Source: Streptomyces sp. HUAS MG91 (lineage in GTDB: Bacteria > Actinomycetota > Actinomycetes > Streptomycetales > Streptomycetaceae). From it: a stretch of DNA of 64,000 nucleotides. Positions 26,546 through 37,438 of the stretch are shown in pieces. The stretch is from positions 5,828,001 to 5,892,000 of the forward strand of contig NZ_CP159534.1 of assembly GCF_040529335.1 (NCBI RefSeq), read 5' to 3'. Each line of letters opens with the position of its first letter. The first letter of the stretch is position 1. Both the position numbers and the translations under genes were made by a program. A model generated the notes under the pieces. The model made no database searches, was not told the DNA's origin, and saw only the letters and a list, made by a program, of their open reading frames with translations.

Positions 26546-27568
26546 TCAGGCGATCTCCTCCGGCGTCACCGTCACCCACCCCCGGTCGGCGGTCACCGGC
26601 CGCCCCAGCTCCCGCTGACGCCGCGCCCCGTCCGCCTTCAGCCGCTCCAGCTCGGCGAGCGGGCCGTCGCCCCGGTCGACCCACAGCCGTACGCCGCCGG
26701 CCTCCACGTCCACCGACCGCAGCAGCATCGGCCCGTCGCTCGCGGGCGTGTCCCCGGCGGCGAGCACCGGGCCGCGCCAGGCGTCGATGTGCGTACGGAT
26801 GGCGGCCGGCTTCCCCTCGTACCAGGTCAGCGGCGCCAGCAGCGTCGACGTCAACTCCCGCTCCGCCAGCGCCCGCTCGTCGACTACGCCGGCCGCGAGC
26901 TCCTTGCGCGAACTCGTCACGTCCCCGGTCACGGGATCCCTGAGCAGGGCGGCGGCCCCGATGACGTTCCGCGGTGGCACGCCGTAGCCGTAGCGCGGAT
27001 CGGCCAGCAGCATCCGTACGAGGTCCTCGGACGCGGCGCTCACCACGTACACCTCGATGCCGTGCGCGCGCAGCACCCGGTACAGCTCCTGCATGCCGCG
27101 CGACACCCGGGGCGGCCGGGCCCCGCCGGGCAGCGGGCCCTCGTACGCCATCAGCGCGTCGACGTGGCTCTTGAGCGCGCCCAGCGTGAGGCCGGAGAAG
27201 ATCTGCGCGGCCCACGGATAGCCGACCAGGTCGTCGATGGCGCAGAGTCGCCCGTAGTACTCGGTCAGCGTCTCCCGGCGGTCCGCCGTGTCGTGGAACG
27301 GGACGACCGCGAGCGACGGCTCCATCGTGTCCCTCGTCAGCACGCCCCGCAGCTCCAGGAAGGGCAGCAGCGACTCCTCCAGATCACCGCGGTACGTGGT
27401 GTTGTCCGCGTCGAACACCGCGTAGGCGCCCCGGTGTTCATGGGCCGCGACGACCCGGGCCAACTCCCTGGCCTGCGGGCGCGGCCAGTGCGACAGCTCG
27501 GCTGCGATCTCGTCGACGGTGGCGTCGGGGTGCGTGCGGGGGCGGGGGCGTTGGTCTGCGCGGGTCAC
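26546..27568 (-). CDS. HAD-superfamily phosphatase
   Basis: 340-residue hydrolase, convergent with the response regulator (9-base gap). HAD motif I is VFDADNTTY, with the nucleophile and acid Asp two residues apart. Motif II is the Ser in VVSAASED, and motif III/IV is AAGDTPASDGPML. A large cap separates motifs I and II, as in phosphoserine/phosphorylcholine phosphatases. No signal peptide, so cytoplasmic. GTG start without a clear ribosome site. The substrate is unknown. Phosphorylcholine phosphatase-like proteins share the DADNT motif. Confidence 0.82.
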   Translation of the reverse strand: MTRADQRPRPRTHPDATVDEIAAELSHWPRPQARELARVVAAHEHRGAYAVFDADNTTYRGDLEESLLPFLELRGVLTRDTMEPSLAVVPFHDTADRRETLTEYYGRLCAIDDLVGYPWAAQIFSGLTLGALKSHVDALMAYEGPLPGGARPPRVSRGMQELYRVLRAHGIEVYVVSAASEDLVRMLLADPRYGYGVPPRNVIGAAALLRDPVTGDVTSSRKELAAGVVDERALAERELTSTLLAPLTWYEGKPAAIRTHIDAWRGPVLAAGDTPASDGPMLLRSVDVEAGGVRLWVDRGDGPLAELERLKADGARRQRELGRPVTADRGWVTVTPEEIA

Positions 27569-27676
27569 GCCGGGACATCGTAGGGCGCGCCCTCCCGGCG
27601 GCTCTTACCGGCCTTCTCCCGACGCAGCCGGATTCCCCGTTGTTCCGCCGCGTCCGGCGACGACACGCTGACCGGC

Positions 27677-28858
27677 GTGGATATGTCCTTGTCCGCCGGG
27701 CGGCCCGGCGTCCCGGCCGCCCGGCCGCGACGGCCGCGGCCCGCGGGCGTGCTGCGCGCCCTCGCCGTGTTCGCCGCCGTCCGCCTCACGGGCCTCGTCC
27801 TCGTCGTCGTCCTCGAACACTGCGCGGGGCGTGACCGCGGGGCCGGGGCGCTGACGCACTCCTGGGACTCCAAGTGGTACCTGAGCATCGCCCGGTACGG
27901 ATACGACCATCACTGGAGGGAATCGGCGGCCGGACTCCTCCAGACCGACCGGGCGTTCTTCCCGCTGTACCCGGCGCTGATCAGAGCCGTCTCCACCGTG
28001 CTGCCCCTGTCGACGGGCCAGGCGGCGCTGTTGATCGCGTGGAGCGCGGCGCTCGCGGCGGCCTACGGCGTGTACGCGGTCGTCCACCGGGTCCACGGGG
28101 TCGCCGTCGCCACCGTCACCGTCGCGCTGTGGGCGATGCTGCCGCACTCGGTCGTCCTCACGCTCGCCTACACCGAGCCGCTGTTCTGCGCGCTCACCGC
28201 CTGGTCCCTGCACGCGCTGCTCGCCTCCCGCATGCTGCTCGCGGGCGCGCTGTCCGCGCTCGCGGGCCTGACCCGGCCGAGCGGCTTCGCGATCGCCGCG
28301 GCCGTGGTCGCCGTGGCCGTCCACGAGGCGGTACGGCACCGGGGGCGGGTCCCCGCGAGCCTGTGGGCCGGGGCCCTGCTGGCCCCCGCGGGCTGGGCCG
28401 GATACGTCCTGTGGGTCGGTGTGCGCACCGGCGACCCGCTGCACGGCTACTTCACCGTGCAGGCCGCCTGGAACTCCCGGCTCGACTTCGGCCTCCAGGG
28501 ACTGCGCTTCCTGCGCGCGCTGTTCCTGCACGGCGGCAAGGCCGGCTATCCGCTGGCGCTGGTGATCGTCGCGGCGGCGCTGCTGCTCTTCGCCCTGCTG
28601 TGCCTGGACCGCGCCCCGCTCGCGCTCCTGGTGTACACGGGCGCGCTCGTGGCCCTGGTGGTCCTCGCCTCCGGCCCGTTCGGCTCCAAGCCGCGCTTCC
28701 TGCTGCCCGCGTTCCCGCTGCTGATCCCGATGGCACGGGCCATGGTCCGCGGCTGGTGGGCGCGCCGGGCCCAGGTGCTCGCGGTGGCGGCGGCGCTGGG
28801 CACGGTGTCCCTCTGGTACGGCGCGTACCTGGTGGTGCTGGCCCGCCAGCCGCTATGA
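27677..28858 (+). CDS. Polytopic membrane mannosyltransferase-like protein (PIG-V family)
   Basis: 393 residues, roughly eight to ten membrane helices. The first extracytoplasmic loop carries HSWDSKWYLSIARYGYDHHW, the acidic/aromatic signature of GT-C glycosyltransferases related to GPI mannosyltransferase II (PIG-V). These use polyprenyl-phosphate sugars at the outer face of the membrane. The GTG at 27677 and the ATG at 27683 are both possible starts, and neither has a strong ribosome site. The C-terminus overlaps the convergent neighbour by six bases. The likely role is addition of mannose to a cell-surface acceptor. Confidence 0.8.
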   Translation: MDMSLSAGRPGVPAARPRRPRPAGVLRALAVFAAVRLTGLVLVVVLEHCAGRDRGAGALTHSWDSKWYLSIARYGYDHHWRESAAGLLQTDRAFFPLYPALIRAVSTVLPLSTGQAALLIAWSAALAAAYGVYAVVHRVHGVAVATVTVALWAMLPHSVVLTLAYTEPLFCALTAWSLHALLASRMLLAGALSALAGLTRPSGFAIAAAVVAVAVHEAVRHRGRVPASLWAGALLAPAGWAGYVLWVGVRTGDPLHGYFTVQAAWNSRLDFGLQGLRFLRALFLHGGKAGYPLALVIVAAALLLFALLCLDRAPLALLVYTGALVALVVLASGPFGSKPRFLLPAFPLLIPMARAMVRGWWARRAQVLAVAAALGTVSLWYGAYLVVLARQPL

Positions 28859-29575
28859 GGCCGCCGCCGTGGGCGGGCCCGGGGGCCGGGAGGTCGCCGA
28901 AGGACCGGGCGAGGGCGTCGCCGACGGGCTGAGGGAGGGCGTGCCCGACGCCGAGGGGGCCGGAACGGGTGCCGGGGTCCTGGACGCCGGGTGCGGCGCC
29001 GGGCTCGTACGACGTGCGGCGGGCCGGTGCGGGGCGGGCGCCGCCCTCTTCGGGTGCGGGGTGTGCACGGGGACGCGGGGGTGCCGGTGCGCCGGAACAC
29101 CGGCCGGCGCGGGGGAGACGGGGTGCGTCGCCGTCGGCGCGGGCCGCCGGTGCGCGGGCCGCGCCACGTGCCGCGCCCGCACGGCGTGCCCGAACAGCGG
29201 CGCGGACGCGCGCGGCGGGAGCGGCTCCGGGGTCAGCCCCGCCACCCAGCCGGACGCGGTGCTGATCACCCCGGCCAGCGCGATCGAGCACACCGCCACC
29301 CGCAGCGGGCGGCGCCGGGCCGTCGCGGTGAGCGCGACCCGGCCGAACCGGCGCAGCACCCGGGCCAGCAGCACGCCGATCCCGACCAGCGGAAGCAGCA
29401 GCAGGACCAGGCCCAGTACGGCGACCGCGCAGGTGGCCGCCCGCCCCTCGGAGGCGGCGGTGACGGCGGCCGCGGCCTGCGCGGTGAGGGAGCGGGTGGC
29501 CGTCGCGACGATCCGCGGCAGGTTCCACAGGCTGTAGCCGAGGTCGGCGAGGACCAGCGGCACCAGGACCAGCAC
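28853..29575 (-). CDS. Membrane protein with long Pro/Ala/Ser-rich tail
   Basis: About 240 residues. Two or three hydrophobic helices in the first half (VLVPLVLADLGYSLW, then AVAVLGLVLLLLPLVGIGV, then VAVCSIALAGVIS) are followed by about 130 residues made mostly of Pro, Ala, Ser, His and Arg. The tail is probably a disordered extracytoplasmic or wall-spanning segment. The start is uncertain. The GTG at 29575 has no ribosome site, and the reading frame stays open upstream to the end of glgX (41 bases) without a usual start codon. It follows glgX closely and may be cotranscribed with it. No family recognised. Confidence 0.65.
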   Translation of the reverse strand: MLVLVPLVLADLGYSLWNLPRIVATATRSLTAQAAAAVTAASEGRAATCAVAVLGLVLLLLPLVGIGVLLARVLRRFGRVALTATARRRPLRVAVCSIALAGVISTASGWVAGLTPEPLPPRASAPLFGHAVRARHVARPAHRRPAPTATHPVSPAPAGVPAHRHPRVPVHTPHPKRAAPAPHRPAARRTSPAPHPASRTPAPVPAPSASGTPSLSPSATPSPGPSATSRPPGPPTAAAS

Positions 29576-29615
29576 CCACAGCGAGAATTCAGTAAGGGAA
29601 CTCTGAAGAAATGCC

Positions 29616-31907
<2,292 letters not shown>

Positions 31908-32056
31908 CTGTCAGCCTCCCGCGGCTCCACGACTGGTCGGCCGGAGCAGGGCGCGCGGCGTCCCGGCCGCGCTCCCCTCAAGCCCTCCCCACTGTTCTGC
32001 CCAGAGCTTGGCTCGCACTCACGTTTCCCCGGCGGGGTGCCCGTCGTTGGCCTGGC

Positions 32057-33277
32057 GTGAAAACTGCTGTGAGGCGCGCGCGGCGCGCAGGGGCGACACT
32101 GGGCGCCGTACTGACATGGGCAGGACTCGTCGGCGCAACTGCCGGCTGTGACTCGCACGAGGTGCTCGGCAAGCCGCGCGCGCCCGAGGACATGATCCGG
32201 GTGACCCCGGACGACGCGAGCAAGAACGTGAAGGGCGACGGGACACTCCAGGTCGAGGTCCCCGAGGGCCGGTTGCAGTCCGTCAAGGTCGTCCGCATCC
32301 AGGACGCGCAGGAGGAGGCCGTGCCGGGCCGGCTCGACGCGGACGGCACCCGCTGGCGGCCGACCGGGCGGGACGCCGACGGGCTCGCGCTCGCCGCGCA
32401 GTACACGGTCGACGCGGTGGCGGTCGACGACGACGGGCGGCGGATGGCCCGCCACACCACCTTCACCACCTTCGTCCCCGACGAGCGCTTCATCGGCTAC
32501 GTCACGCCGGAGAACCGGGCCACGGTCGGCACCGGCATGATCGTGAAGCTGGCGTTCAACCGGGAGATCGAGAACCGGGCCGCGGTCGAGCGCGCCGTCC
32601 GCGTCACCTCCCGGCCCGCCGTGCCGATCGCCCCGCACTGGTTCGGCAAGGAACGGCTCGACTTCCGCCCGGAGAAGTACTGGAAGCCCGGCACCGAGGT
32701 CACCGTCGACCTCAACCTGCGTGACGTGGAGGGCGCTTCGGGCGTCTACGGCCTCCAGCACAAGACGTTCACCTTCACCATCGGGCGCAGTCAGGTCTCC
32801 ACCGTCGACGCGGCCGCGCACACCATGCGGGTCGTCCGGGACGGCGAGCTGATCGACACCCTGCCGATCACGGCGGGGGCGCCGAGCTCGACCACGTACA
32901 ACGGAAAGATGGTGGTGACCGAGATGCACGAGGTCACCCGCATGAACAGCCGCACCGTCGGGTTCGGCGGCGAGTACGACATCCCGGACGTGCCGCACGC
33001 GATCCGGCTCACCGACTCCGGCACCTTCCTGCACGGCAACTACTGGTCGGGCAGCGCCTTCGGCTCCGCCAACGTCAGCCACGGCTGCGTCGGACTGCGC
33101 GACGTCAAGGGCGGCAGCTCGCTCACCCCCGCCGGATGGTTCTTCGACCACACGCTGATCGGGGACGTCGTCGAGGTGCGGGGCAGCACCGACAAGAAAG
33201 TGGCTGCCGACAACGGGCTCGGGGGCTGGAACATGGACTGGAGAGAGTGGAAGGCCGGGGGCGCCGCGCATTCCTAG
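32057..33277 (+). CDS. L,D-transpeptidase, lipoprotein type (first of a tandem pair)
   Basis: About 406 residues. It forms 3-3 (or protein-to-wall) crosslinks in peptidoglycan. The GTG at 32057 gives a short basic start and a hydrophobic core reaching a lipobox-like ATAGC; a GTG at 32069 is equally possible. Two Ig-like domains (about 45-250, TFTTFVPDERFIGYVTPEN) precede the YkuD catalytic domain. That domain holds HGNYWSG and SHGCVGLRD with nucleophile Cys344. The architecture matches mycobacterial LdtMt2-like enzymes. The next gene is a close paralogue. Confidence 0.92.
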   Translation: MKTAVRRARRAGATLGAVLTWAGLVGATAGCDSHEVLGKPRAPEDMIRVTPDDASKNVKGDGTLQVEVPEGRLQSVKVVRIQDAQEEAVPGRLDADGTRWRPTGRDADGLALAAQYTVDAVAVDDDGRRMARHTTFTTFVPDERFIGYVTPENRATVGTGMIVKLAFNREIENRAAVERAVRVTSRPAVPIAPHWFGKERLDFRPEKYWKPGTEVTVDLNLRDVEGASGVYGLQHKTFTFTIGRSQVSTVDAAAHTMRVVRDGELIDTLPITAGAPSSTTYNGKMVVTEMHEVTRMNSRTVGFGGEYDIPDVPHAIRLTDSGTFLHGNYWSGSAFGSANVSHGCVGLRDVKGGSSLTPAGWFFDHTLIGDVVEVRGSTDKKVAADNGLGGWNMDWREWKAGGAAHS

Positions 33278-33292
33278 CCACTGACGCGCAGG

Positions 33293-33347
33293 GCCGGTGC
33301 CCCGGAAAGTGACGGACGACGGTCCGAAAGGGGGGTGGGGCACCGGC
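33293..33347 (+). terminator. Long-loop hairpin between the two L,D-transpeptidase genes
   Basis: The 11-base arms GCCGGTGCCCC (33293-33303) and GGGGCACCGGC (33337-33347) are perfectly complementary around a 33-base loop, starting 16 bases after the stop. A terminator or mRNA-stabilising hairpin is plausible. Confidence 0.5.
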
Positions 33348-33476
33348 GGTTGGGACTAAACGGTGACATAGTTCGGGGCTCCGTTTTCCCAGGTCGTGTG
33401 GTTATCTTTCGCAGTGCGCGCGCGGACGCGCAGGGGTGCAGGCCCTGGACCCGGGCCTGGCGAGGGGAGAAACATC

Positions 33477-34676
33477 TTGAACGGGCGACGGCCGATATCG
33501 GCGGCTCTGCTGGGCGCGGCACTGCTGCTGGTCACCGCTTGCGGTGGCGGGGGCGGTTCGGACACGGGGAACGACGGCAAGGGAAAATCCGGCAAGGCGG
33601 GTGAGGACACCAAGGCGTCGGCCGCCGTGGTGACCGTGGCACCCAAGGACGGCTCGAAGAGCGTTGCGACCAGCGGGGCGCTCAAAGTCACGGCCGACAA
33701 GGGCAAGTTGACGTCGGTCGAGGTCGCGGACAGCAAGGGCAACAAGGTCGACGGCAAGATCACGGAGGCCGGCACGTCCTGGGCCCCCGACCACCATCTG
33801 GCCGCCTCCACCACGTACAAGGTGCACGCGGTGGCCAAGGACAAGGACGGCCGCGAGTCGGCCAAGGACACCAGCTTCACCACGCTCACGCCGAAGAACA
33901 CCTTCATCGGCACCTTCACTCCGGAGGACGGCTCGAAGGTCGGCGTGGGCATGCCGTTCTCGATCCGCTTCACGCGGGGCATCACGCACCCCGAGGACGT
34001 GGAGAAGGGCATCTCGATCACGACGGAACCCGCCGTCGACGTCGAGGGCCACTGGTTCGGCAACGACCGCCTGGACTTCCGCCCCGAGCAGTACTGGGCG
34101 GCCGGCACCAAGGTCACCGTCAAGCTCGACCTCGACGGGGTCGAGGGCCGCGACGGCGTCTACGGCAAGCAGGTCCGCACGGTGAAGTTCACCATCGGGC
34201 GCAGCCAGGTCTCCACGGTCGACGTGAAGACGAAGACGATGACCGTGAAGCGCGACGGCAAGACCATCAAGAGGATCCCGGTGACCACCGGCAAGCCCGG
34301 CTACGACACCTGGAACGGCCAGATGGTCATCAGCGAGCGCCTCAAGGTGACCCGCATGAACGGCGAGACGGTCGGCTACGGCGGCGAGTACGACATCAAG
34401 GACGTCCCGCACGCCCAGCGCCTGACCACGTCCGGCACCTTCATCCACGGCAACTACTGGGGCGGCGACGCCTTCGGCAACTACAACGCCAGCCACGGGT
34501 GCATCGGGCTGCGCGACGTGCGGGGCGGGTACGACGGCAAGGTCGCGGCCGCCTGGTTCTTCGACCAGTCGATCACCGGTGACGTCGTGGTCGTGAAGCA
34601 CTCCAAGGACAAGACGGTCTCCCCGGACAACGGCCTGAACGGCTGGAACATGTCCTGGGCCGACTGGAAGAAGTAG
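33477..34676 (+). CDS. L,D-transpeptidase, lipoprotein type (second of a tandem pair)
   Basis: 399 residues. The TTG at 33477 is chosen because AGGGGAG is 7 bases upstream and the protein then starts as a lipoprotein (MNGRRPISAALLGAALLLVT, Cys just after, lipobox VTAC). A Gly/Lys-rich linker, two Ig-like domains and the YkuD domain follow, with HGNYWGG and SHGCIGLRD (Cys342). It shares the order and many residues of the preceding gene, for example FTIGRSQVSTVD in both, so the pair arose by duplication. It is followed by a strong hairpin at 34684-34709. Confidence 0.94.
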   Translation: MNGRRPISAALLGAALLLVTACGGGGGSDTGNDGKGKSGKAGEDTKASAAVVTVAPKDGSKSVATSGALKVTADKGKLTSVEVADSKGNKVDGKITEAGTSWAPDHHLAASTTYKVHAVAKDKDGRESAKDTSFTTLTPKNTFIGTFTPEDGSKVGVGMPFSIRFTRGITHPEDVEKGISITTEPAVDVEGHWFGNDRLDFRPEQYWAAGTKVTVKLDLDGVEGRDGVYGKQVRTVKFTIGRSQVSTVDVKTKTMTVKRDGKTIKRIPVTTGKPGYDTWNGQMVISERLKVTRMNGETVGYGGEYDIKDVPHAQRLTTSGTFIHGNYWGGDAFGNYNASHGCIGLRDVRGGYDGKVAAAWFFDQSITGDVVVVKHSKDKTVSPDNGLNGWNMSWADWKK

Positions 34677-34683
34677 GCAGCGT

Positions 34684-34733
34684 CCCCGCGCCCCGCCAGG
34701 GGCGCGGGGAACTGCGCGACCCGCCACGACGGC
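34684..34733 (+). repeat. REP-like element with terminator hairpin, copy 1
   Basis: A perfect 11-bp stem (CCCCGCGCCCC, loop GCCA, GGGGCGCGGGG; 34684-34709) runs into ACTGCGCGACC and GCCACG. The 30 bases from 34699 match 27 of 30 bases from 38628. This is the family of intergenic terminator-associated repeats common in Streptomyces. It probably terminates the L,D-transpeptidase transcript. Confidence 0.75.
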
Positions 34734-34796
34734 GGGACGCCCACGTGACGAACCGCACCGGTCCCTTCGGGGTGAACGCCCGCTAACCTGCGGAGC

Positions 34797-35564
34797 ATGA
34801 CCGCAACCCTCGAAATCGCCGACGGCGTGGGCACCATCAGCCTGGCCCGCCCCCCGATGAACGCCCTGGACATCGCCACCCAGGACCGCATCAAGGAACT
34901 CGCTGAAGAAGCCACGGCCCGGGACGACATCCGGGCCGTGGTCGTGCGCGGCAGCGAGAAGGTCTTCGCCGCCGGCGCCGACATCAAGGAGATGCAGGCC
35001 ATGGACCACGCGGCCATGGTCGTACGGTCCCGCGCCCTCCAGGACTCCTTCACGGCGGTGGCCCGCATCCCCAAGCCCGTGGTCGCCGCGATCACCGGCT
35101 ACGCCCTGGGCGGCGGCTGCGAGCTGGCCCTGTGCGCCGACTACCGGATCGCCGGGGAGAACGCCAAGCTGGGCCAGCCCGAGATCCTGCTCGGCCTGAT
35201 CCCGGGCGCCGGCGGCACCCAGCGCCTGGCGCGCCTGATCGGCCCGTCGAAGGCCAAGGACCTGATCTTCACGGGCCGCCATGTGAAGGCCGACGAGGCG
35301 CTGCGGATCGGTCTGGTCGACCAGGTCGTCCCGGCGGACGAGGTGTTCACCGCCGCCCACGCCTGGGCCGCGAAGCTGGCGCAGGGCCCGGCGATCGCGC
35401 TGCGCGCCGCGAAGGAGTCCGTCGACGCGGGTCTGGAGACGGATCTGGAGACCGGCCTCGCCCTCGAACGGAACTGGTTCGCGGGCCTGTTCGCCACCGC
35501 CGACCGGGAGACCGGAATGCGCAGCTTTGTGGAGGAAGGTCCGGGCAAGGCGAAGTTCGCCTGA
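34797..35564 (+). CDS. Enoyl-CoA hydratase/isomerase family protein
   Basis: 255 residues, normal crotonase length. It catalyses hydration or a related reaction on an enoyl-CoA thioester in fatty-acid breakdown. Crotonase-fold marks: [10 protein letters not shown] (oxyanion-hole segment), [12 protein letters not shown] with Glu109, and [17 protein letters not shown] with Glu129. Both Glu positions match the two catalytic acids of hydratases, which favours true enoyl-CoA hydratase activity. ATG start, single gene, following the REP-like terminator. Confidence 0.93.
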   Translation: MTATLEIADGVGTISLARPPMNALDIATQDRIKELAEEATARDDIRAVVVRGSEKVFAAGADIKEMQAMDHAAMVVRSRALQDSFTAVARIPKPVVAAITGYALGGGCELALCADYRIAGENAKLGQPEILLGLIPGAGGTQRLARLIGPSKAKDLIFTGRHVKADEALRIGLVDQVVPADEVFTAAHAWAAKLAQGPAIALRAAKESVDAGLETDLETGLALERNWFAGLFATADRETGMRSFVEEGPGKAKFA

Positions 35565-35644
35565 GGGCCCCGCGGACGGTGCGTCAACTCCCTTGCGGGC
35601 AAGCAGAGTTGATCACGTCCCCCGTTGGAGCGCATTAGCGCGGC

Positions 35645-35661
35645 CTTAAGGGAACCTTAAG
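35645..35661. promoter_or_regulatory. Dyad CTTAAGG-GAA-CCTTAAG
   Basis: Perfect 7-bp inverted repeat with a 3-base spacer. It is strikingly AT-rich for its surroundings and sits just upstream of the candidate small RNA. Possible operator. Confidence 0.4.
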
Positions 35662-35706
35662 CGATCCGCGCCGGTGGCGATCATTGACCGCTCTCGTACG
35701 GTGAAT

Positions 35707-35800
35707 CATCGCAGGTCAGACGGGCTGTAACCGCCCTCTATCTGCCACTGGCACATGCCAGAAGAGCCCCCCGGAATGAGGCGTTCCGGGGGGCTTATTC
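35707..35800 (+). ncRNA. Candidate structured small RNA ending in a strong terminator
   Basis: About 90 bases with no open frame of note. It has three consecutive stem-loops: GGGC/GCCC inside a GCAG/CTGC stem (about 35711-35745), CTGGC-ACAT-GCCAG (near 35747-35762) and the terminator (AGCCCCCCGGAA / TTCCGGGGGGCT, 35765-35795) followed by TATTC. A TACGGT -10-like box lies at 35697-35702. It could be a free sRNA or the leader of the ATPase gene downstream. I could not match it to a known family. Confidence 0.35.
35765..35795 (+). terminator. Intrinsic terminator upstream of the RsbW-like gene
   Basis: Perfect 12-bp stem (AGCCCCCCGGAA with TTCCGGGGGGCT) and a 7-base loop. It lies 44 bases before the start of the downstream gene, so either transcripts from upstream end here or it attenuates that gene. 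Confidence 0.75.
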
Positions 35801-35838
35801 AGCCGGAACGGTCCCACGGGCCCCGCTGGGCAGCCATC

Positions 35839-36351
35839 ATGGTGGGCATGGCGGGGCTTGAGGGTGTCGAACAGCCGCGGAGGCACGGCGGTGCGACCGC
35901 GGCGCGCTGGTCTCCCGCGGTGGAGGACGAGCACGCGCTGCGGGCGCTGGAGTTGTTCGGAAATCCGACCGAGGCGGAGGTGCCGCTGCCGTCGCGTCCT
36001 GAATCGGCGGCGACCGCGCGGCGGCTCGCGCAGGTCGTCATCCTGCGGCACTGGGGTCTCTCCCCGAAGATGACCGAGGACGCGGTCCTGCTCGTCTCCG
36101 AACTCGTCGGCAACGCGGTGCGGCACACCGGGGCCCGCGTCTTCGGCCTGCGCATGCTGCGCCGCCGGGGCTGGATCAGGGTCGAGGTCCGCGATCCCTC
36201 CCGCGGGCTGCCCTGCCTCATGCCGGTCCATGAACTCGACGTGTCCGGGCGCGGACTCTTCCTCGTCGACAAGATCTCCGACCGCTGGGGCGTGGATCTG
36301 CTGCCGCGCGGCAAGACGACCTGGTTCGAGATGCGGGTCGCCGACCGCTGA
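35839..36351 (+). CDS. RsbW-like ATP-binding protein (HATPase_c_2)
   Basis: About 170 residues; ATG at 35839 or 35848. A single serine-kinase/anti-sigma type ATPase domain is present, with N-box ELVGNAVRHTG and G-box-like DVSGRGLFLVDKISDRWG. The N-terminal ~45 residues are divergent. Streptomyces encode many such small ATPases, which bind sigma or anti-anti-sigma partners or act in SpoIIE-type switches. No partner gene is adjacent. A terminator and candidate RNA sit immediately upstream, and a strong terminator follows (36367-36414). Confidence 0.85.
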   Translation: MVGMAGLEGVEQPRRHGGATAARWSPAVEDEHALRALELFGNPTEAEVPLPSRPESAATARRLAQVVILRHWGLSPKMTEDAVLLVSELVGNAVRHTGARVFGLRMLRRRGWIRVEVRDPSRGLPCLMPVHELDVSGRGLFLVDKISDRWGVDLLPRGKTTWFEMRVADR

Positions 36352-36366
36352 GCGGCCGGTGAGCGC

Positions 36367-36414
36367 ACGAAAGCCCCCGTTCTCGCCGTGGTACGGCGCC
36401 GCGGGGGCTTTCGT
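36367..36414 (+). terminator. Terminator after the RsbW-like gene
   Basis: The 13-base arms ACGAAAGCCCCCG and CGGGGGCTTTCGT pair perfectly around a 22-base loop, 15 bases after the stop codon. Confidence 0.8.
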
Positions 36415-36652
36415 GTGGTGCGCCGCGGACATGGGGGGTGGGTTCCGCGGCGGCTGTGGACGACCTTGCCCGGGTCAATGGGGGCCTTGGCACCGATCAT
36501 GGCAGATGGGACCAGGAAGGGCCAAATGAATCATTGGTGACAAGGGTCATCAGCCTCGCAAATGAAGGAAATGTACAAGCAGTGTTCAGCAATCATTAAG
36601 GCCCTCGGGTCGGTAGGAGGCTTTCGTCCCCGATCGCCCTTAAATAAGGCGG
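36415..36652. other. Promoter-proximal intergenic region of the deacetylase/propeller operon
   Basis: Unusually AT-rich for the window (for example AAATGAAGGAAATGTACAAG near 36560). No gene is supported. It probably holds the promoter of the 36653 operon, but I could not fix hexamers. Confidence 0.4.
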
Positions 36653-37438
36653 GTGACTCAGGCAGAACCGATCCGACGCCGCTCGGCCCTGCGCGCGGGA
36701 GCCGGACTCACCGCCGCTCTCGCCGCCGGCTGCGCCCCCGCCGAGCAGACCGACACCGCCACCAGCGCCCCGGCCCCCAAGGCCCACCGCACCGCGACCG
36801 CGACCCGCGCCGCGCCCGGCCCCCGCCGCTTCCCCGGGCAGCCGGCCCAGATCGCCCACGGCCCGCGCACCGGCGACCGGGTCGCCCTCACCTTCCACGG
36901 GCAGGGGGACCCGGCCGTCGCCCACGCGCTCCTGAAGCAGGTGGAGCGGGCCCGCGCCCACATCACCGTGCTCGCCGTCGGCACCTGGCTCGACAAACAC
37001 CCCGAGCTGGCCCGCCGCATCCTCGACGGCGGCCACGACCTCGGCAACCACACCATGCACCACATCGGCATCAGCGAACTGCCCGAGGCCGAGGCCCGCG
37101 CCGAGATCACCGGCTGCGCGGACCGCATCCGCCGGCTGACCGGCTCCATCGGCACCTGGTTCCGGCCCTCCCGCACCCGGACCGCCACCCCGCTCGTCGC
37201 CCGCCTCGCCCACGGCGCCGGCTACCCGCACGTCCTCTCGTACGACGTCGACTCGCTCGACTACACCTCGCCGGGCCGGGAGGCCGTCGTCCGGAACGTC
37301 GTCTCGGCCGTCCGGCCGGGCTCGATCGTCAGCCTCCACTTCGGCTACGCGGACACGGTCGAAGCCCTGCCGTCCCTCCTCGACCACCTCGACCGGCGCG
37401 GCCTGTCCGCGGTGACCTGTACGGAGCTGCTCTCGTGA
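36653..37438 (+). CDS. Polysaccharide deacetylase family lipoprotein with altered catalytic motif
   Basis: 261 residues. GTG at 36653 after AAGG. The signal has RRR and lipobox LAAGC, so it is anchored outside the membrane. NodB-fold marks: GNHTMHHI provides the H-x3-H metal pair, and SYDVDS and SLHFGY resemble motifs 4-5. Motif 1 reads TFHGQGDP instead of TFDDGP, so the usual catalytic and metal Asp pair is not in its normal place. Motif 3 is WFRPSRTR. It may be an altered-specificity or inactive member. Its stop overlaps the next start (GTGA), so it is coupled to the beta-propeller lipoprotein. Confidence 0.85.
   Translation: MTQAEPIRRRSALRAGAGLTAALAAGCAPAEQTDTATSAPAPKAHRTATATRAAPGPRRFPGQPAQIAHGPRTGDRVALTFHGQGDPAVAHALLKQVERARAHITVLAVGTWLDKHPELARRILDGGHDLGNHTMHHIGISELPEAEARAEITGCADRIRRLTGSIGTWFRPSRTRTATPLVARLAHGAGYPHVLSYDVDSLDYTSPGREAVVRNVVSAVRPGSIVSLHFGYADTVEALPSLLDHLDRRGLSAVTCTELLS

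Noticed and set aside
35707..35800. Match of the candidate small RNA to the actinobacterial 6C RNA
   Set aside because: The C-run lies in a stem, not in loops, and the two-hairpin layout of 6C is absent.
36562..37434. Upstream extension of the beta-propeller frame
   Set aside because: The extension is an out-of-frame shadow of the deacetylase gene. The lipoprotein signal starts at the GTG at 37435.
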